Below, piece by piece: positions 9,585-20,931 of a stretch of DNA of 64,000 nucleotides; position 1 is the first letter of the stretch; each line of letters starts with the position of its first letter. A model generated the notes under the pieces. That model was not told the origin of the DNA, did no database searches, and saw only the letters and a program-made list of their open reading frames with translations. Source of the stretch: Shewanella algidipiscicola (GTDB lineage Bacteria > Pseudomonadota > Gammaproteobacteria > Enterobacterales > Shewanellaceae); assembly GCF_003605125.1 (NCBI RefSeq), contig NZ_QPQT01000002.1:287576-351575 (forward strand), written 5' to 3'. The position numbers and the translations under genes are program-made.

Positions 9585-9916
9585 AGCCTGGCTCCTTGCG
9601 TTGTCAGTGGCTGGGGGTGGTGATGGGCCACCGATAAGGTTCACTGTTCGCTTAGGATGGGCAGTAGACGTATATGACGGATACACTCACAGGGCGTTAG
9701 CCTGTGTTAGTTTGTCGTACTCATCGATTATTCGCCCTAGCACTGTGACTCATCAGTAGGGGCGTATAGCCGTGGTGGTGTTTATCAATGGGTAAGGCTG
9801 GGCACCATCCTTTGTTGAGTGGTTATAGCACCACTAATAGAATAAAACTGCATGGGTGGTCACATTTTGAGCGCTGCAACTAGCCTGTTAGCTAAGGATA
9901 TGATTGCTTATGTCTT
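9585..9916. other. Intergenic region without a supportable gene
   Basis: 332 bases between two leftward genes. A short open frame on the plus strand has no family signature. An imperfect inverted repeat (CGCCCTA near 9733 with TAGGGGCG near 9757) is visible. It presumably carries the promoter of the LysR gene and the 3' end of nothing else. Confidence 0.4.
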
Positions 9917-10942
9917 CTAAAGGTATTTATGGCGTTTGCTAGTGACTTTTTTTAGGTAGTTACGGCTTTCTTGTCGAATATGGCGCTGAGTTAAAAACCA
10001 ATAAAATTCGCTGCGAGTCATGTTATTGATGCGGACTAGGGCTTGGCGACGATCGCCACGGGGATTAAGGCTCTTCCATAAATTACCTGTGCCACCGTTA
10101 TAACTGGATATCACCGCGTATTCGCGCTTTTGTGGATCGTCAATGCCCTTAAGGTAACGGCTAGAGAGCAGGTGTAAATAACCGGTCGCGACCTCAATAT
10201 TTTTTTGTGGATGGTATAAATAGGCCGCTGACGGCGTATGGGCATAGCCTTTAATTAAATTAAAATAATCCCGCCCAGCGGTGTTGGCCTTTATCTGCAT
10301 TAACCCTAGTGCATTAGAGCGTGATTTGGCTAAGGGATTAAAGGCGCTTTCGGTCTCCATGATCGCCATGATCAAATCAGGTTTAATCCCGTAGGTACGT
10401 GCCGACTGGCGCACAAACTCAATATACTTGTTGCCGGCAATTTGGGTGTGATTGTTGACCATGCGAATTGCCACTCGAAAACGGGCCGCTGGGGTGGCAC
10501 TTTGCTGATTAAGGTTTTGATTGATAAGGTAGTCGGCAAAGCGCGCCGCCCGCCAATGAAACTCGATGGGGTGGCCATCTTGATCGTGTACCTGCCCCCA
10601 AAAAAAGGGCTTCTGCTTACCATTGATGAGGCCAAAATCGTGGGCGGTTTTGGCATCGATCACTTCGGGATCGATCTGAGTCAGCAGCACTTGGATCACC
10701 GCTTGTTTGAGCGAGGCTTTATTCACACTTTCAACCACAATCAGCCCGCGTTCGAAATCGACATAGGTGTGCTCTTGCTCGGCCTGATTAAGCACTAATA
10801 CCGAGGGCGCTAAGCTGGGAGCGTTATGTTGATACTCGCGCAGTAACGCGGCAACATCGTCCTCATATTGGCTCAGATCTAGGCTTAATGCATTGCAGCA
10901 ATACAGCAAAAAAAAGCCAGCAATAGTATGATATTTATTCAT
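9917..10942 (-). CDS. MltC-like lytic murein transglycosylase
   Basis: 341-residue periplasmic protein that should cleave the MurNAc-GlcNAc bond of peptidoglycan to give 1,6-anhydro ends. An N-terminal DUF3393-like region (about 25-180) precedes an SLT domain with the catalytic Glu in 'LIMAIMETESAFNPLAKSR', then 'ALGLMQIK', 'YNGG' and 'AVISSYNGGTGN'. The N-terminus is hydrophobic ('FFLLYCCNALS'), but the residue before Cys is Tyr, so it lacks a good lipobox and may be secreted rather than lipid-anchored, unlike E. coli MltC. Single gene, no operon partner apparent. Confidence 0.82.
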   Translation of the reverse strand: MNKYHTIAGFFLLYCCNALSLDLSQYEDDVAALLREYQHNAPSLAPSVLVLNQAEQEHTYVDFERGLIVVESVNKASLKQAVIQVLLTQIDPEVIDAKTAHDFGLINGKQKPFFWGQVHDQDGHPIEFHWRAARFADYLINQNLNQQSATPAARFRVAIRMVNNHTQIAGNKYIEFVRQSARTYGIKPDLIMAIMETESAFNPLAKSRSNALGLMQIKANTAGRDYFNLIKGYAHTPSAAYLYHPQKNIEVATGYLHLLSSRYLKGIDDPQKREYAVISSYNGGTGNLWKSLNPRGDRRQALVRINNMTRSEFYWFLTQRHIRQESRNYLKKVTSKRHKYL

Positions 10943-11098
10943 TTATCAACGCATTAAGCATAGGTGTTATTCGTAAGCAGTATACGTGCTCGGCGTGCTG
11001 GGGTTCAATGCTTGTTTGGTAAAGATGAGCGCCAGTACGCAGCTGCTCATGGTGCGTACTGGCGAGATAAGGCCTATGCCAAGTGCTGATGGTATCAC

Positions 11099-12040
11099 CT
11101 AGGCGATGGTCATCTGCCCGGTATAGAGGATAAAGTTACGCAGTAAAAATACCCCGATCAGGCTAAAGCTAGCCGTGACCGCGACATAGGTAAATTTACG
11201 GTCGGCCGATACCTTCATCCATAAATTAAAGGCCAGTGGCAAGGTTAAACCGATACCGATAACACCGCCCCAAAATACCCAGCCCCAGAACCCGTAACCG
11301 ATAGCGTTCAGGGCCGCCACTTGGCTTTGTCCACCCGATAAAATCAACCCGACAAAGAAGGTAAATAATAGGCCCATTTCCACCAAGATCAGCGGGATCT
11401 CAATACCATGAATAAAGCGCACCTCAACCCCATTAGGGTTACCGCGCAGTAACACACCGCCCAATAAGGTTGCCGCTGCACCAGAGGAGAGCCCCGAGAT
11501 TAAAAACAGTAAGGGTAATACCGGATTATTCAGGAGTGGAAAGCCAATCAGCGCCGACAACAAAAAGCCGGTATAGGCGCCCAAGGAAATCGATAATATT
11601 ACTAAGATACCTGTGATGGCGGCCTCTTTGGCCACTAGCCATCGAAGTCCGCGCTGCAGCCACATCCACTTGTCGCCTAATAACTGCAAGATCCCTTTGT
11701 TAAAGATGCAGGCAATCCAAGCAAATAACGCCACCTGATAAGCCATGAGAACCAGCACCCCCATCGACATCACAGAGGTGATATTGTAAAACACTAAAAT
11801 CTTCCAAAAATCCAGTGGCTTGGTTAAATCGATAACCAAGATCCCTAAACCGCCAAATACGGCTAAGGGAGCGATGATCGCCGCCGCTTGCACAAAGGGT
11901 GAATGATAGGCTTCGCCTGCTAACTTAACATGTTTGAGCATGATGGCAAAAAACACTGCGCCAGCAGACAAGCCCGCTAAAAACAGATAGATGGCAATAG
12001 GCCAATGCCATACCAGGCCTTCAAAATGAAAAGCACTCAT
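11099..12040 (-). CDS. nrfD: NrfD/PsrC-family quinol-interacting membrane subunit
   Basis: 313-residue polytopic protein with eight or more TM helices, starting 'FEGLVWHWPIAIYLFLAGLSAGAVFFAIML', the conserved NrfD opening. Members take electrons from, or give them to, membrane quinones without haem. Its ATG overlaps the stop of the FeS subunit gene as ATGA (12037-12040), so the two are translationally coupled. Together with the FeS protein and pentaheme cytochrome it resembles NrfBCD, which feeds NrfA in E. coli. No nrfA lies in the window, so the true electron acceptor is unknown. Confidence 0.85.
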   Translation of the reverse strand: MSAFHFEGLVWHWPIAIYLFLAGLSAGAVFFAIMLKHVKLAGEAYHSPFVQAAAIIAPLAVFGGLGILVIDLTKPLDFWKILVFYNITSVMSMGVLVLMAYQVALFAWIACIFNKGILQLLGDKWMWLQRGLRWLVAKEAAITGILVILSISLGAYTGFLLSALIGFPLLNNPVLPLLFLISGLSSGAAATLLGGVLLRGNPNGVEVRFIHGIEIPLILVEMGLLFTFFVGLILSGGQSQVAALNAIGYGFWGWVFWGGVIGIGLTLPLAFNLWMKVSADRKFTYVAVTASFSLIGVFLLRNFILYTGQMTIA

Positions 12041-12726
12041 AGCATTATCTCCCCATCGATGGTTTGGATATGGAACAGCTTAGGCCGCGTACCTAAGTCC
12101 ACTTTGGCACGGTAGGTGGGCTTACTTTTAAGCAGGTGGACTAAGGCAGAATCGGCATCTTTAAGGTTACCAAAGGTCAATGCCTTGGTTGGACACGCGA
12201 GCACGCAGGCTGGCTGTAACCCTTGCTTTAACTGAGTTTGCTGGCAAAAATCACACTTGTCGGCGGTGCGAGTCTCTGGGTTAATAAAGCGTACTTGATA
12301 AGGGCAAGCAGCAATGCAGTATTGGCAACCGACGCAGCGCTCTTCATGTACTGCGACTATACCCGTGTCTTTGTCAATATAAGCGGCGCCTGTGGGGCAA
12401 ACCCTGACGCAAGGCGCGGCCTCACAATGTTGGCAAGACACTCGGCTAAAGCGGTAGCTCTGGTTGGGATACTCGCCAAAGGGCCCGCGGCGCTCAATCT
12501 TGACCCGAGTTACCCCCTCGGGCACCTGATTGACCTCGCGGCAGGCTTCAACGCAGGCGTTACAGCCGATGCAGGCATTTTCGTCGTGTACCATGGCGTA
12601 CTTAATGTCAGCCTCTGAGCTCGTGTCACTGTGCTCTGCTAACGGAGACTGGGTGATACCATATACAGAGGCCCCTGCCAGCAGCGCCCCACATCCTTTA
12701 AGAAACTGGCGTTTTGAATGTAGCAT
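12037..12726 (-). CDS. nrfC: NrfC-like periplasmic four-cluster ferredoxin
   Basis: 229-residue protein with four Cys groups for [4Fe-4S] clusters: 'CIGCNACVEAC' (52-62), 'CQHCEAAPCVRVCP' (98-111), 'CVGCQYCIAACP' (131-142) and 'CDFC...CVLACP' (158-179). The N-terminus 'SKRQFLKGCGALLAGASVYG' is a Tat-like signal, but with Lys-Arg in place of the twin Arg. The start at 12726 puts this signal at the extreme N-terminus. It would pass electrons between NrfD and the pentaheme cytochrome. It follows the cytochrome gene by ten bases and overlaps nrfD by four. Confidence 0.87.
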   Translation of the reverse strand: MLHSKRQFLKGCGALLAGASVYGITQSPLAEHSDTSSEADIKYAMVHDENACIGCNACVEACREVNQVPEGVTRVKIERRGPFGEYPNQSYRFSRVSCQHCEAAPCVRVCPTGAAYIDKDTGIVAVHEERCVGCQYCIAACPYQVRFINPETRTADKCDFCQQTQLKQGLQPACVLACPTKALTFGNLKDADSALVHLLKSKPTYRAKVDLGTRPKLFHIQTIDGEIML

Positions 12727-12736
12727 AACAGGCCTC

Positions 12737-13225
12737 CTATGGATTGACCTTATGGCAGGTAACACATAACTGGCTATGTTGCTGACGGCTTAACGACAAC
12801 ATAGGGTCGGATTCTGGATGAAGTTGGTGGCATTGAGCGCAGCCGACGCGCACGGCATGGACGTTGTGAGTCCAGTCGGCGTCGGCCAAGGTTTCATTAT
12901 CATGACAGGTAAGACACACGGCCGCTTGCTGCTGGACAGACAAAGGGCTGTCGATGCCAAACTGGTTGAGGGAAGCCCCTTTTTTGGGGTGGTTGCCCTT
13001 TTCGCCGTGGCAGTCTTGGCAGACGATGGCTAAGCCTGGGTTGCCATGTAAGCCGAGCATCTGACCATTACGTTTGTGGCATTTAAGGCAGGTATCGCTG
13101 CTGGCGCTTGTATTGGTTATTGCCGTGACTTCGGCGGCAACACTAATGACAGGTTGGGTACAGTAAATTAATGCGGCGGCACTAAACGTGAGCAGTATTG
13201 AGATGTAACGGCTGATGTGGCACAT
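12737..13225 (-). CDS. nrfB: Pentaheme c-type cytochrome, NrfB-like
   Basis: 162-residue secreted cytochrome with a signal peptide of about 31 residues ('YISILLTFSAAALIYCTQPVISVAA'). Five CxxCH haem sites are visible: CLKCH, CQDCH, CLTCH, CAQCH and CVTCH. Number of haems and size match NrfB, the soluble electron carrier between NrfCD and nitrite reductase NrfA. It leads the nrfB-nrfC-nrfD order seen in E. coli after nrfA. The absence of nrfA here means its partner may be encoded elsewhere or be another multihaem reductase. Confidence 0.85.
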   Translation of the reverse strand: MCHISRYISILLTFSAAALIYCTQPVISVAAEVTAITNTSASSDTCLKCHKRNGQMLGLHGNPGLAIVCQDCHGEKGNHPKKGASLNQFGIDSPLSVQQQAAVCLTCHDNETLADADWTHNVHAVRVGCAQCHQLHPESDPMLSLSRQQHSQLCVTCHKVNP

Positions 13226-13333
13226 ACCGTATCCTTACACCTTAGGGTGAGCATGACCTCGGGCGGAGGTGAGAGCGCCAAGGTATTGGGTTGACGCTCG
13301 GTTGGGCAATGACAGCGAGATTAATGTTAATCA

Positions 13334-13843
13334 TTAGGCGGCGAGTGCATTGCGTAGCAGCATCTCATCACACTGCTTATGTTTATCTAACTTGATAAAT
13401 TGCACCCCAATGTAATCTAAACATTTTTCGATAAACTTAACCTGCTCAGGTGAGCTGCGATCAGTGTCGCTCACCACCAGTTTAACTGCCGAAGACTCAT
13501 TGTCGACGACCACATAATCTAGGTGGCAATGTTCCATGAAGTCTTGTACCTCTTCGTGGTTTTTAATCGAATCATCAATATCAACCACGTTAACCAGAGA
13601 CGCCCCGTACAGCACATCGTAGCGATTGCTCGCGATCGATTTTAAGCTTTTTAGAAACTGCATTGACTCTTGATCAAGCAGATGAGGCTTGATGCTTACG
13701 GCCGCATCAACCATCTGTACATCAGTTGATCTAAAGAACTTAATGCACGTCATTACGAAGGTCACGATAACGAGAGGCACAATAATAAATAAAACAAAGT
13801 ACATAAAAGCATAACTTAAAATAACGGTAGCGGTGGCGTTCAT
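13334..13843 (-). CDS. Membrane-anchored DUF2726-like protein
   Basis: 169-residue protein. One N-terminal TM helix (residues about 7-34, 'AFMYFVLFIIVPLVIVTFVMTCIKFF') is followed by a soluble domain with the pattern of DUF2726: 'LLDQESMQFLKSLKSI' helix, 'YGASLVNVVDID', 'HLDYVVVDNESSAVKLVVSDTD', and 'EKCLDYIGVQFIKLD'. DUF2726 proteins resemble restriction-endonuclease-like folds, but the acidic catalytic residues are not obviously kept. It is transcribed in the same direction as nrfBCD, 108 bases upstream, so it may belong to that operon. Function unknown. Confidence 0.65.
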   Translation of the reverse strand: MNATATVILSYAFMYFVLFIIVPLVIVTFVMTCIKFFRSTDVQMVDAAVSIKPHLLDQESMQFLKSLKSIASNRYDVLYGASLVNVVDIDDSIKNHEEVQDFMEHCHLDYVVVDNESSAVKLVVSDTDRSSPEQVKFIEKCLDYIGVQFIKLDKHKQCDEMLLRNALAA

Positions 13844-14222
13844 GATAAACCTCCAAGGGGACTTAGCTTTTTCTCTCTATTTTATTATTGCTTCATGTGT
13901 GATATTTACAATAATTATTGAAATCAAATTATTAAAAGTTAGCGCATGATCTGATAGTTAATTTCTATAATTTCAACTTGTAGATTATCGTGAGGTGGAT
14001 ATGCCAATCTCAATTAATAAATATCTAATTATTTGCGGCATATCTATTTTAGTTGTTTAAAGTTGGTGTTTTTGCTTTTCATATATAAATATATGAATTT
14101 TAAAGTTATTAGCTGCACATTATTTAATTTGTGCATGAGTTGTCAATAATGTTATTGTCGGATTTCGCTTATTAACTATACTTTAATCTGGTGTATTTTA
14201 AATCGGTAGAGGTATTTTTAAA
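13844..14222. promoter_or_regulatory. AT-rich divergent promoter region between LysR gene and nrf-like cluster
   Basis: 379 bases, markedly AT-rich, between a rightward LysR gene and the leftward DUF2726-nrfBCD genes. A dyad CATATAT-AA-ATATATG lies at 14080-14095. The divergent layout is typical of LysR control. No gene is supportable here. Confidence 0.45.
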
Positions 14223-15200
14223 ATGAAAAATATAACTCTAGATAGTTTAGATATGCTCAGTGCTAATATACTGGTTAATTTGTATGAAAAGCATTCTGCC
14301 TCGTCAGTGGCCATCGATATGAATATACCTGCCCCTAAGGTTAGCCGTTGTTTACAGCATGCGCGGATGATGTTTAATGATCCGCTGTTTATTAGAAAAA
14401 AACATGGTCTCGAACCCAACGAATTTACCCGCCAGTTATACCCAATTGTGAAGGAGTTGGTGCAGTGCTCAGAGCACCTTTATCAATTAAATCATATTAA
14501 TGCTGCCGAATCACACGCGGCGATGGTGATCTATGTCAGCGATCTCTTGATCGCCCATTTTCCCCAGCAATTGAGCGCGGCCATAAACGAGGCGCACTTG
14601 CCGATAAGTTTTGAGCTGCGTAGCGGCTCACAAGCGGTATTAGATGACATCGCCAATGGCCTTATCGATATGGCGGTAGTGAGTGAGTCTAATCCGAGCG
14701 CGCTGCAACAAGATCAACGCCTTAGTGTTATGCCATTGAAAGCGTTATCACACCTCTATCTGTTGTGCGGCCTAGAACACCCAATATTGCAGCAGGAGAT
14801 AAGCTTAGCCAATATGGCGAACTATCCTTATTTAAGTGCATTTAATCAACTTGATAAGGCTGCACTGGATCCTTTTGAGGCCTATTGCCGCCAGCAAAAA
14901 TGCGCTTGTCATCTTGCGCCACGCGACAATATGCAAACCAGCCTTGGGTTTCATGATCTTTACCGCTATTTGGCCGACAATCACACTCTCAGCATAGTGC
15001 CTTACAGCAAGGTGTATGAACAAAGTTATCTACTACCCGGTTTGCATGTGTGCTGTTTATCGACCATAGACACTGCACTACTGTATGCGGATCACCCTCT
15101 GCCACGGCTCTATCTTGTCAGTGCCAAACGCCATCCTAGTGCGCATTTCGATTGGCTTAAGCAAACTGTGGTAGCCCTGATTAAGCAAGAGGTGCACTAA
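14223..15200 (+). CDS. LysR-family transcriptional regulator
   Basis: 325-residue regulator with a divergent N-terminal helix-turn-helix ('SSVAIDMNIPAPKVSRCLQHARMMFNDPLFIRKKHGLEPNEF') and a LysR effector domain. It shares with the regulator at 8529-9584 the frame KVSR-x-L, LFIR, G-x-EPN and LYP-x-V, so the two are paralogues of one subgroup. It is divergent from the DUF2726/nrfBCD genes and the most likely local regulator of them. Effector unknown. The start has AGAGG about nine bases upstream. Confidence 0.82.
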   Translation: MKNITLDSLDMLSANILVNLYEKHSASSVAIDMNIPAPKVSRCLQHARMMFNDPLFIRKKHGLEPNEFTRQLYPIVKELVQCSEHLYQLNHINAAESHAAMVIYVSDLLIAHFPQQLSAAINEAHLPISFELRSGSQAVLDDIANGLIDMAVVSESNPSALQQDQRLSVMPLKALSHLYLLCGLEHPILQQEISLANMANYPYLSAFNQLDKAALDPFEAYCRQQKCACHLAPRDNMQTSLGFHDLYRYLADNHTLSIVPYSKVYEQSYLLPGLHVCCLSTIDTALLYADHPLPRLYLVSAKRHPSAHFDWLKQTVVALIKQEVH

Positions 15201-15210
15201 GTGAGCGGGA

Positions 15211-16245
15211 TCAATTGGTCAGTTGTTCGCTGGTGGCGGGGGCTGTAGGTTTACTGCGCCAAAAACGGTAGGCGTGCTTGCCCTGCTTTTTGACTTGGTA
15301 CATGGCAGTATCAGCATACTCACAGCAGGTGATGAAGGTGTCAGTGTGATTAAAGCGGTAAATGCCGATACTTAACCCCAGAGAGACCAACTGCCCCTCG
15401 AGTTCTAGCGGTTGTCGGTAAACATTGAGTATCGTCTGAGCGAACTGGTGTAATAACGCTTCATCTATGGCTGGGATCAGGACAACAAACTCATCGCCGC
15501 CAAGCCGAGCGCAATGCGCCGACTGACCATTTAGGCCGCTATGACTTAGATTGGTTAAGGTATTTGCCACATGGATTAAAAGTAGATCGCCCAATTTATG
15601 GCCTAAGCCATCGTTGATCCCTTTAAAATCATCAAGATCGATAAAAAATAAGGCCCCGCCACTGCTGGTCTGTGCTTGATGTTCTTCGAAGGCTTGGGTA
15701 ATGGCTTTGCGGTTACTGAGGTGGGTGAGCGGATCGCTTAAGGCCAGTTGGGCTAACTCAAGTTCGTAACGCTTTTCTTGAGTGATATCGATATGAGTCC
15801 CCATTATTCGCAGTGCTGTTCCATCAGGGCTGTATTCAATGACACGGCCGCGATCGGACACCCAAGAGACTGAGCCATCTTTGTGGATCATACGGTGCAC
15901 CGCTTGATACTCATCGGTTAGGCCATTGACGTGATCTTCAAATGCCTTAATCACCCACTCTTTATCATCTGGATGTAAGTTTTGTTTCCAGCTACTGATA
16001 TGTGCTGCCAGCTCTTCGCGGCTAAAACCCAACAACTCGCCCCAAGGTCGATTGAAGATGGTTAAATTACCACTGGGAATATGCTGCTCCCAAAGGCATA
16101 AACCGGTGCCATCGAGGGCGGCACACAATTTCTCTTCGGCGCGAGCATTAAGCAGGGTGAGCTTAGCATTTTCTCGCTCGAGCGCGGCGTTACGCTGTTT
16201 AAGCGCCGCGAGTTCGGCTTGCACCCGTTGTAGTTCAGCATCCAT
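15211..16245 (-). CDS. PAS-GGDEF diguanylate cyclase
   Basis: 344-residue predicted cytosolic enzyme that would make cyclic di-GMP from two GTP. Order: short N-terminal coiled coil ('LQRVQAELAALKQRNAALERENAKL', residues 5-30), a PAS domain of the PAS_3 fold with PAC segment ('RVIEYSPDGTALRIMGTHIDITQEKRYE'), then GGDEF ('LSDPLTHLSNRKAITQAF', 'LGGDEFVVLIPA'). The active GGDEF is intact. The product-inhibition RxxD site before it is missing (Gly and Ala at its places), so feedback inhibition may be lost. The ATG at 16245 is preferred to a TTG at 16287. Stands alone, convergent with the LysR gene. Confidence 0.85.
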   Translation of the reverse strand: MDAELQRVQAELAALKQRNAALERENAKLTLLNARAEEKLCAALDGTGLCLWEQHIPSGNLTIFNRPWGELLGFSREELAAHISSWKQNLHPDDKEWVIKAFEDHVNGLTDEYQAVHRMIHKDGSVSWVSDRGRVIEYSPDGTALRIMGTHIDITQEKRYELELAQLALSDPLTHLSNRKAITQAFEEHQAQTSSGGALFFIDLDDFKGINDGLGHKLGDLLLIHVANTLTNLSHSGLNGQSAHCARLGGDEFVVLIPAIDEALLHQFAQTILNVYRQPLELEGQLVSLGLSIGIYRFNHTDTFITCCEYADTAMYQVKKQGKHAYRFWRSKPTAPATSEQLTN

Positions 16246-16530
16246 TGAGAATTGAGTTCCATGAGTCGGTAGCAAGAGGATTGGCAATAATATACTGCGA
16301 ATTGTGCTTGAGATCAGTAACCCTGATTGATAGTTGTGTATTTATGGCTTAAGAATGCACTTATTGTCGAGAGCAGGCTTTATATACTCAGACTTATGAC
16401 TTAGTAGGCTATGATAGATGTCACGGCGCAAGGCTAGGGTAAGCGCAGCAATCACGAGGCTAGTGACAGGGAAAAGCAATGAATGATGCCTAGGCATCAC
16501 TCATCACAAATTATGGCTCAGTTGAAATGA

Positions 16531-16568
16531 GTATTAGCACATAGTGAGAGTCGCTGATGTGCTAATAC
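16531..16568. terminator. Hairpin just past katG
   Basis: A perfect 12-bp stem (16531-16542 with 16557-16568, 14-base loop) lies immediately downstream of the katG stop. It lacks a T-run on the leftward strand. A 16-bp palindrome TGATGCCTAGGCATCA lies nearby at about 16485-16500. The remaining 16246-16530 shows no gene. Confidence 0.45.
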
Positions 16569-16578
16569 GGGTTTGCGG

Positions 16579-19434
<2,856 letters not shown>

Positions 19435-20805
19435 ATGCATGTACACATCTTAGGCATTTGCGGCACCTTTATGGGTGGCCTCGCACTCCTTGCCAGAGCC
19501 AATGGCCACAAGGTTACCGGCAGCGATGCCAACGTCTATCCGCCTATGAGCACTCAGCTCGAAGAGCAGGGCATTGAACTTATCCAAGGTTTTGATCCCA
19601 GTCAGCTTGGGCACAGTGAAGATGATGCACCCGATATCGTGGTGATTGGCAATGCCATGAGCCGGGGCAATCCGTGTGTGGAGGCGGTGCTTAATCGTGG
19701 TTTGAAATACACCTCGGGGCCGCAGTTTTTAGCCGAACATATTTTGCCGGGGCGTTGGGTATTGGCGGTATCGGGCACCCATGGTAAAACCTCGACCGCT
19801 AGTATGCTGGCGTGGATCTTACAAGAGTGTGGCTACGAGCCGGGCTTCTTAATTGGCGGCGTGCCGCAAAACTTTGGGGTGTCGGCGCGCTTGGGTGGTT
19901 CGCCCTTTTTTGTGGTCGAAGCCGATGAATATGACAGCGCCTTTTTCGATAAGCGCTCTAAGTTTGTCCATTACCAGCCGCGCACCTTAGTGATTAACAA
20001 CCTTGAATTTGATCACGCCGATATTTTTGATGACTTACAAGCGATCCAGCGTCAGTTTAATCACGTAATACGTACCGTGCCGGGTCAAGGCAAAATCATT
20101 TGGCCAAGCGACAGCGCTGCGGTGCGCGAAGTTATCGCTATGGGCTGCTGGAGTGAGCAGGAAACCTATAGTGTTAATTCGGTCGATATGGGTTGGCATA
20201 CCGAGCTGCAACGCGATGATGGTCACCGATTCGAGCTGTTTTTCGAGGGAGAGTCGCAAGGCATCTTAGATTGGCAATTGATTGGGCAGCATAATGTTGA
20301 AAACGCCACCATGGCGATTGCGGCAGCGCGCCATGTAGGCGTAAAACCTCAAGCGGCTATCGAGGCGCTTGCGAAGTTTGCTCCGCCCAAGCGCCGCATG
20401 GAGCTGATAGGCACTGTTAATAACATAGACATATTTGATGATTTTGCCCATCATCCAACAGCGATTGCCACCACCTTGCAAGGTTGCCGGGCGAAGGTGG
20501 GCGAGGGGCGTATCCTAGTGGTGTTAGAGCCGCGCTCGAACACCATGAAACGTGGCGTGCATAAAGATACATTAGCGGCGTCGATGACGCTGGCCGATGC
20601 GGCATTTTTGTATCAGGCTGATAATATCGATTGGGATGTGGAGGCGGCGATGGCTAAGGCGGCATTGCCTGTGGTGGTACTGTATCAAATAGAGGATGTG
20701 GTGGAGGCGGTGGCGAGTGAAGCCAAACCCGGTGACACCATTATTGTGATGAGCAACGGCGGCTTCGGCGGCCTACATGGCAAGTTGCTCGACAGATTAA
20801 GTTAA
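19435..20805 (+). CDS. mpl: UDP-MurNAc:L-Ala-gamma-D-Glu-meso-Dap ligase (murein recycling)
   Basis: 456-residue cytosolic Mur-family ligase. It attaches the recovered tripeptide from old peptidoglycan to UDP-MurNAc with ATP. Features: Rossmann-like start 'MHVHILGICGTFMGGLALLARANGHKVTGSD', ATP-binding P-loop 'GTHGKTST' (114-121), 'VVEADEYDSAFFDKRSKF', 'NLEFDHADIFDD', and C-terminal 'IFDDFAHHPTAIATTL'. The motif set and length are specific for Mpl rather than MurC. First gene of a rightward run mpl-ubiX-hpt-yadG-yadH. Confidence 0.95.
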   Translation: MHVHILGICGTFMGGLALLARANGHKVTGSDANVYPPMSTQLEEQGIELIQGFDPSQLGHSEDDAPDIVVIGNAMSRGNPCVEAVLNRGLKYTSGPQFLAEHILPGRWVLAVSGTHGKTSTASMLAWILQECGYEPGFLIGGVPQNFGVSARLGGSPFFVVEADEYDSAFFDKRSKFVHYQPRTLVINNLEFDHADIFDDLQAIQRQFNHVIRTVPGQGKIIWPSDSAAVREVIAMGCWSEQETYSVNSVDMGWHTELQRDDGHRFELFFEGESQGILDWQLIGQHNVENATMAIAAARHVGVKPQAAIEALAKFAPPKRRMELIGTVNNIDIFDDFAHHPTAIATTLQGCRAKVGEGRILVVLEPRSNTMKRGVHKDTLAASMTLADAAFLYQADNIDWDVEAAMAKAALPVVVLYQIEDVVEAVASEAKPGDTIIVMSNGGFGGLHGKLLDRLS

Positions 20806-20931
20806 CTAAGGGCTGAGTGTTAAGCGGCAATTATTGAGTGGCGAGTTTTGAGTTCACTTATCTCTTATGGCTTATTGCTCAGGGCATTCCAACTTACCAC
20901 TATTTCAGTTACAGCAGCTAAAGAGAGTGTG

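Noticed and set aside
10860..10942. Lipobox in the MltC-like protein
   Set aside because: The residue before the Cys is Tyr, outside the usual small residues, so lipid anchoring is not claimed.
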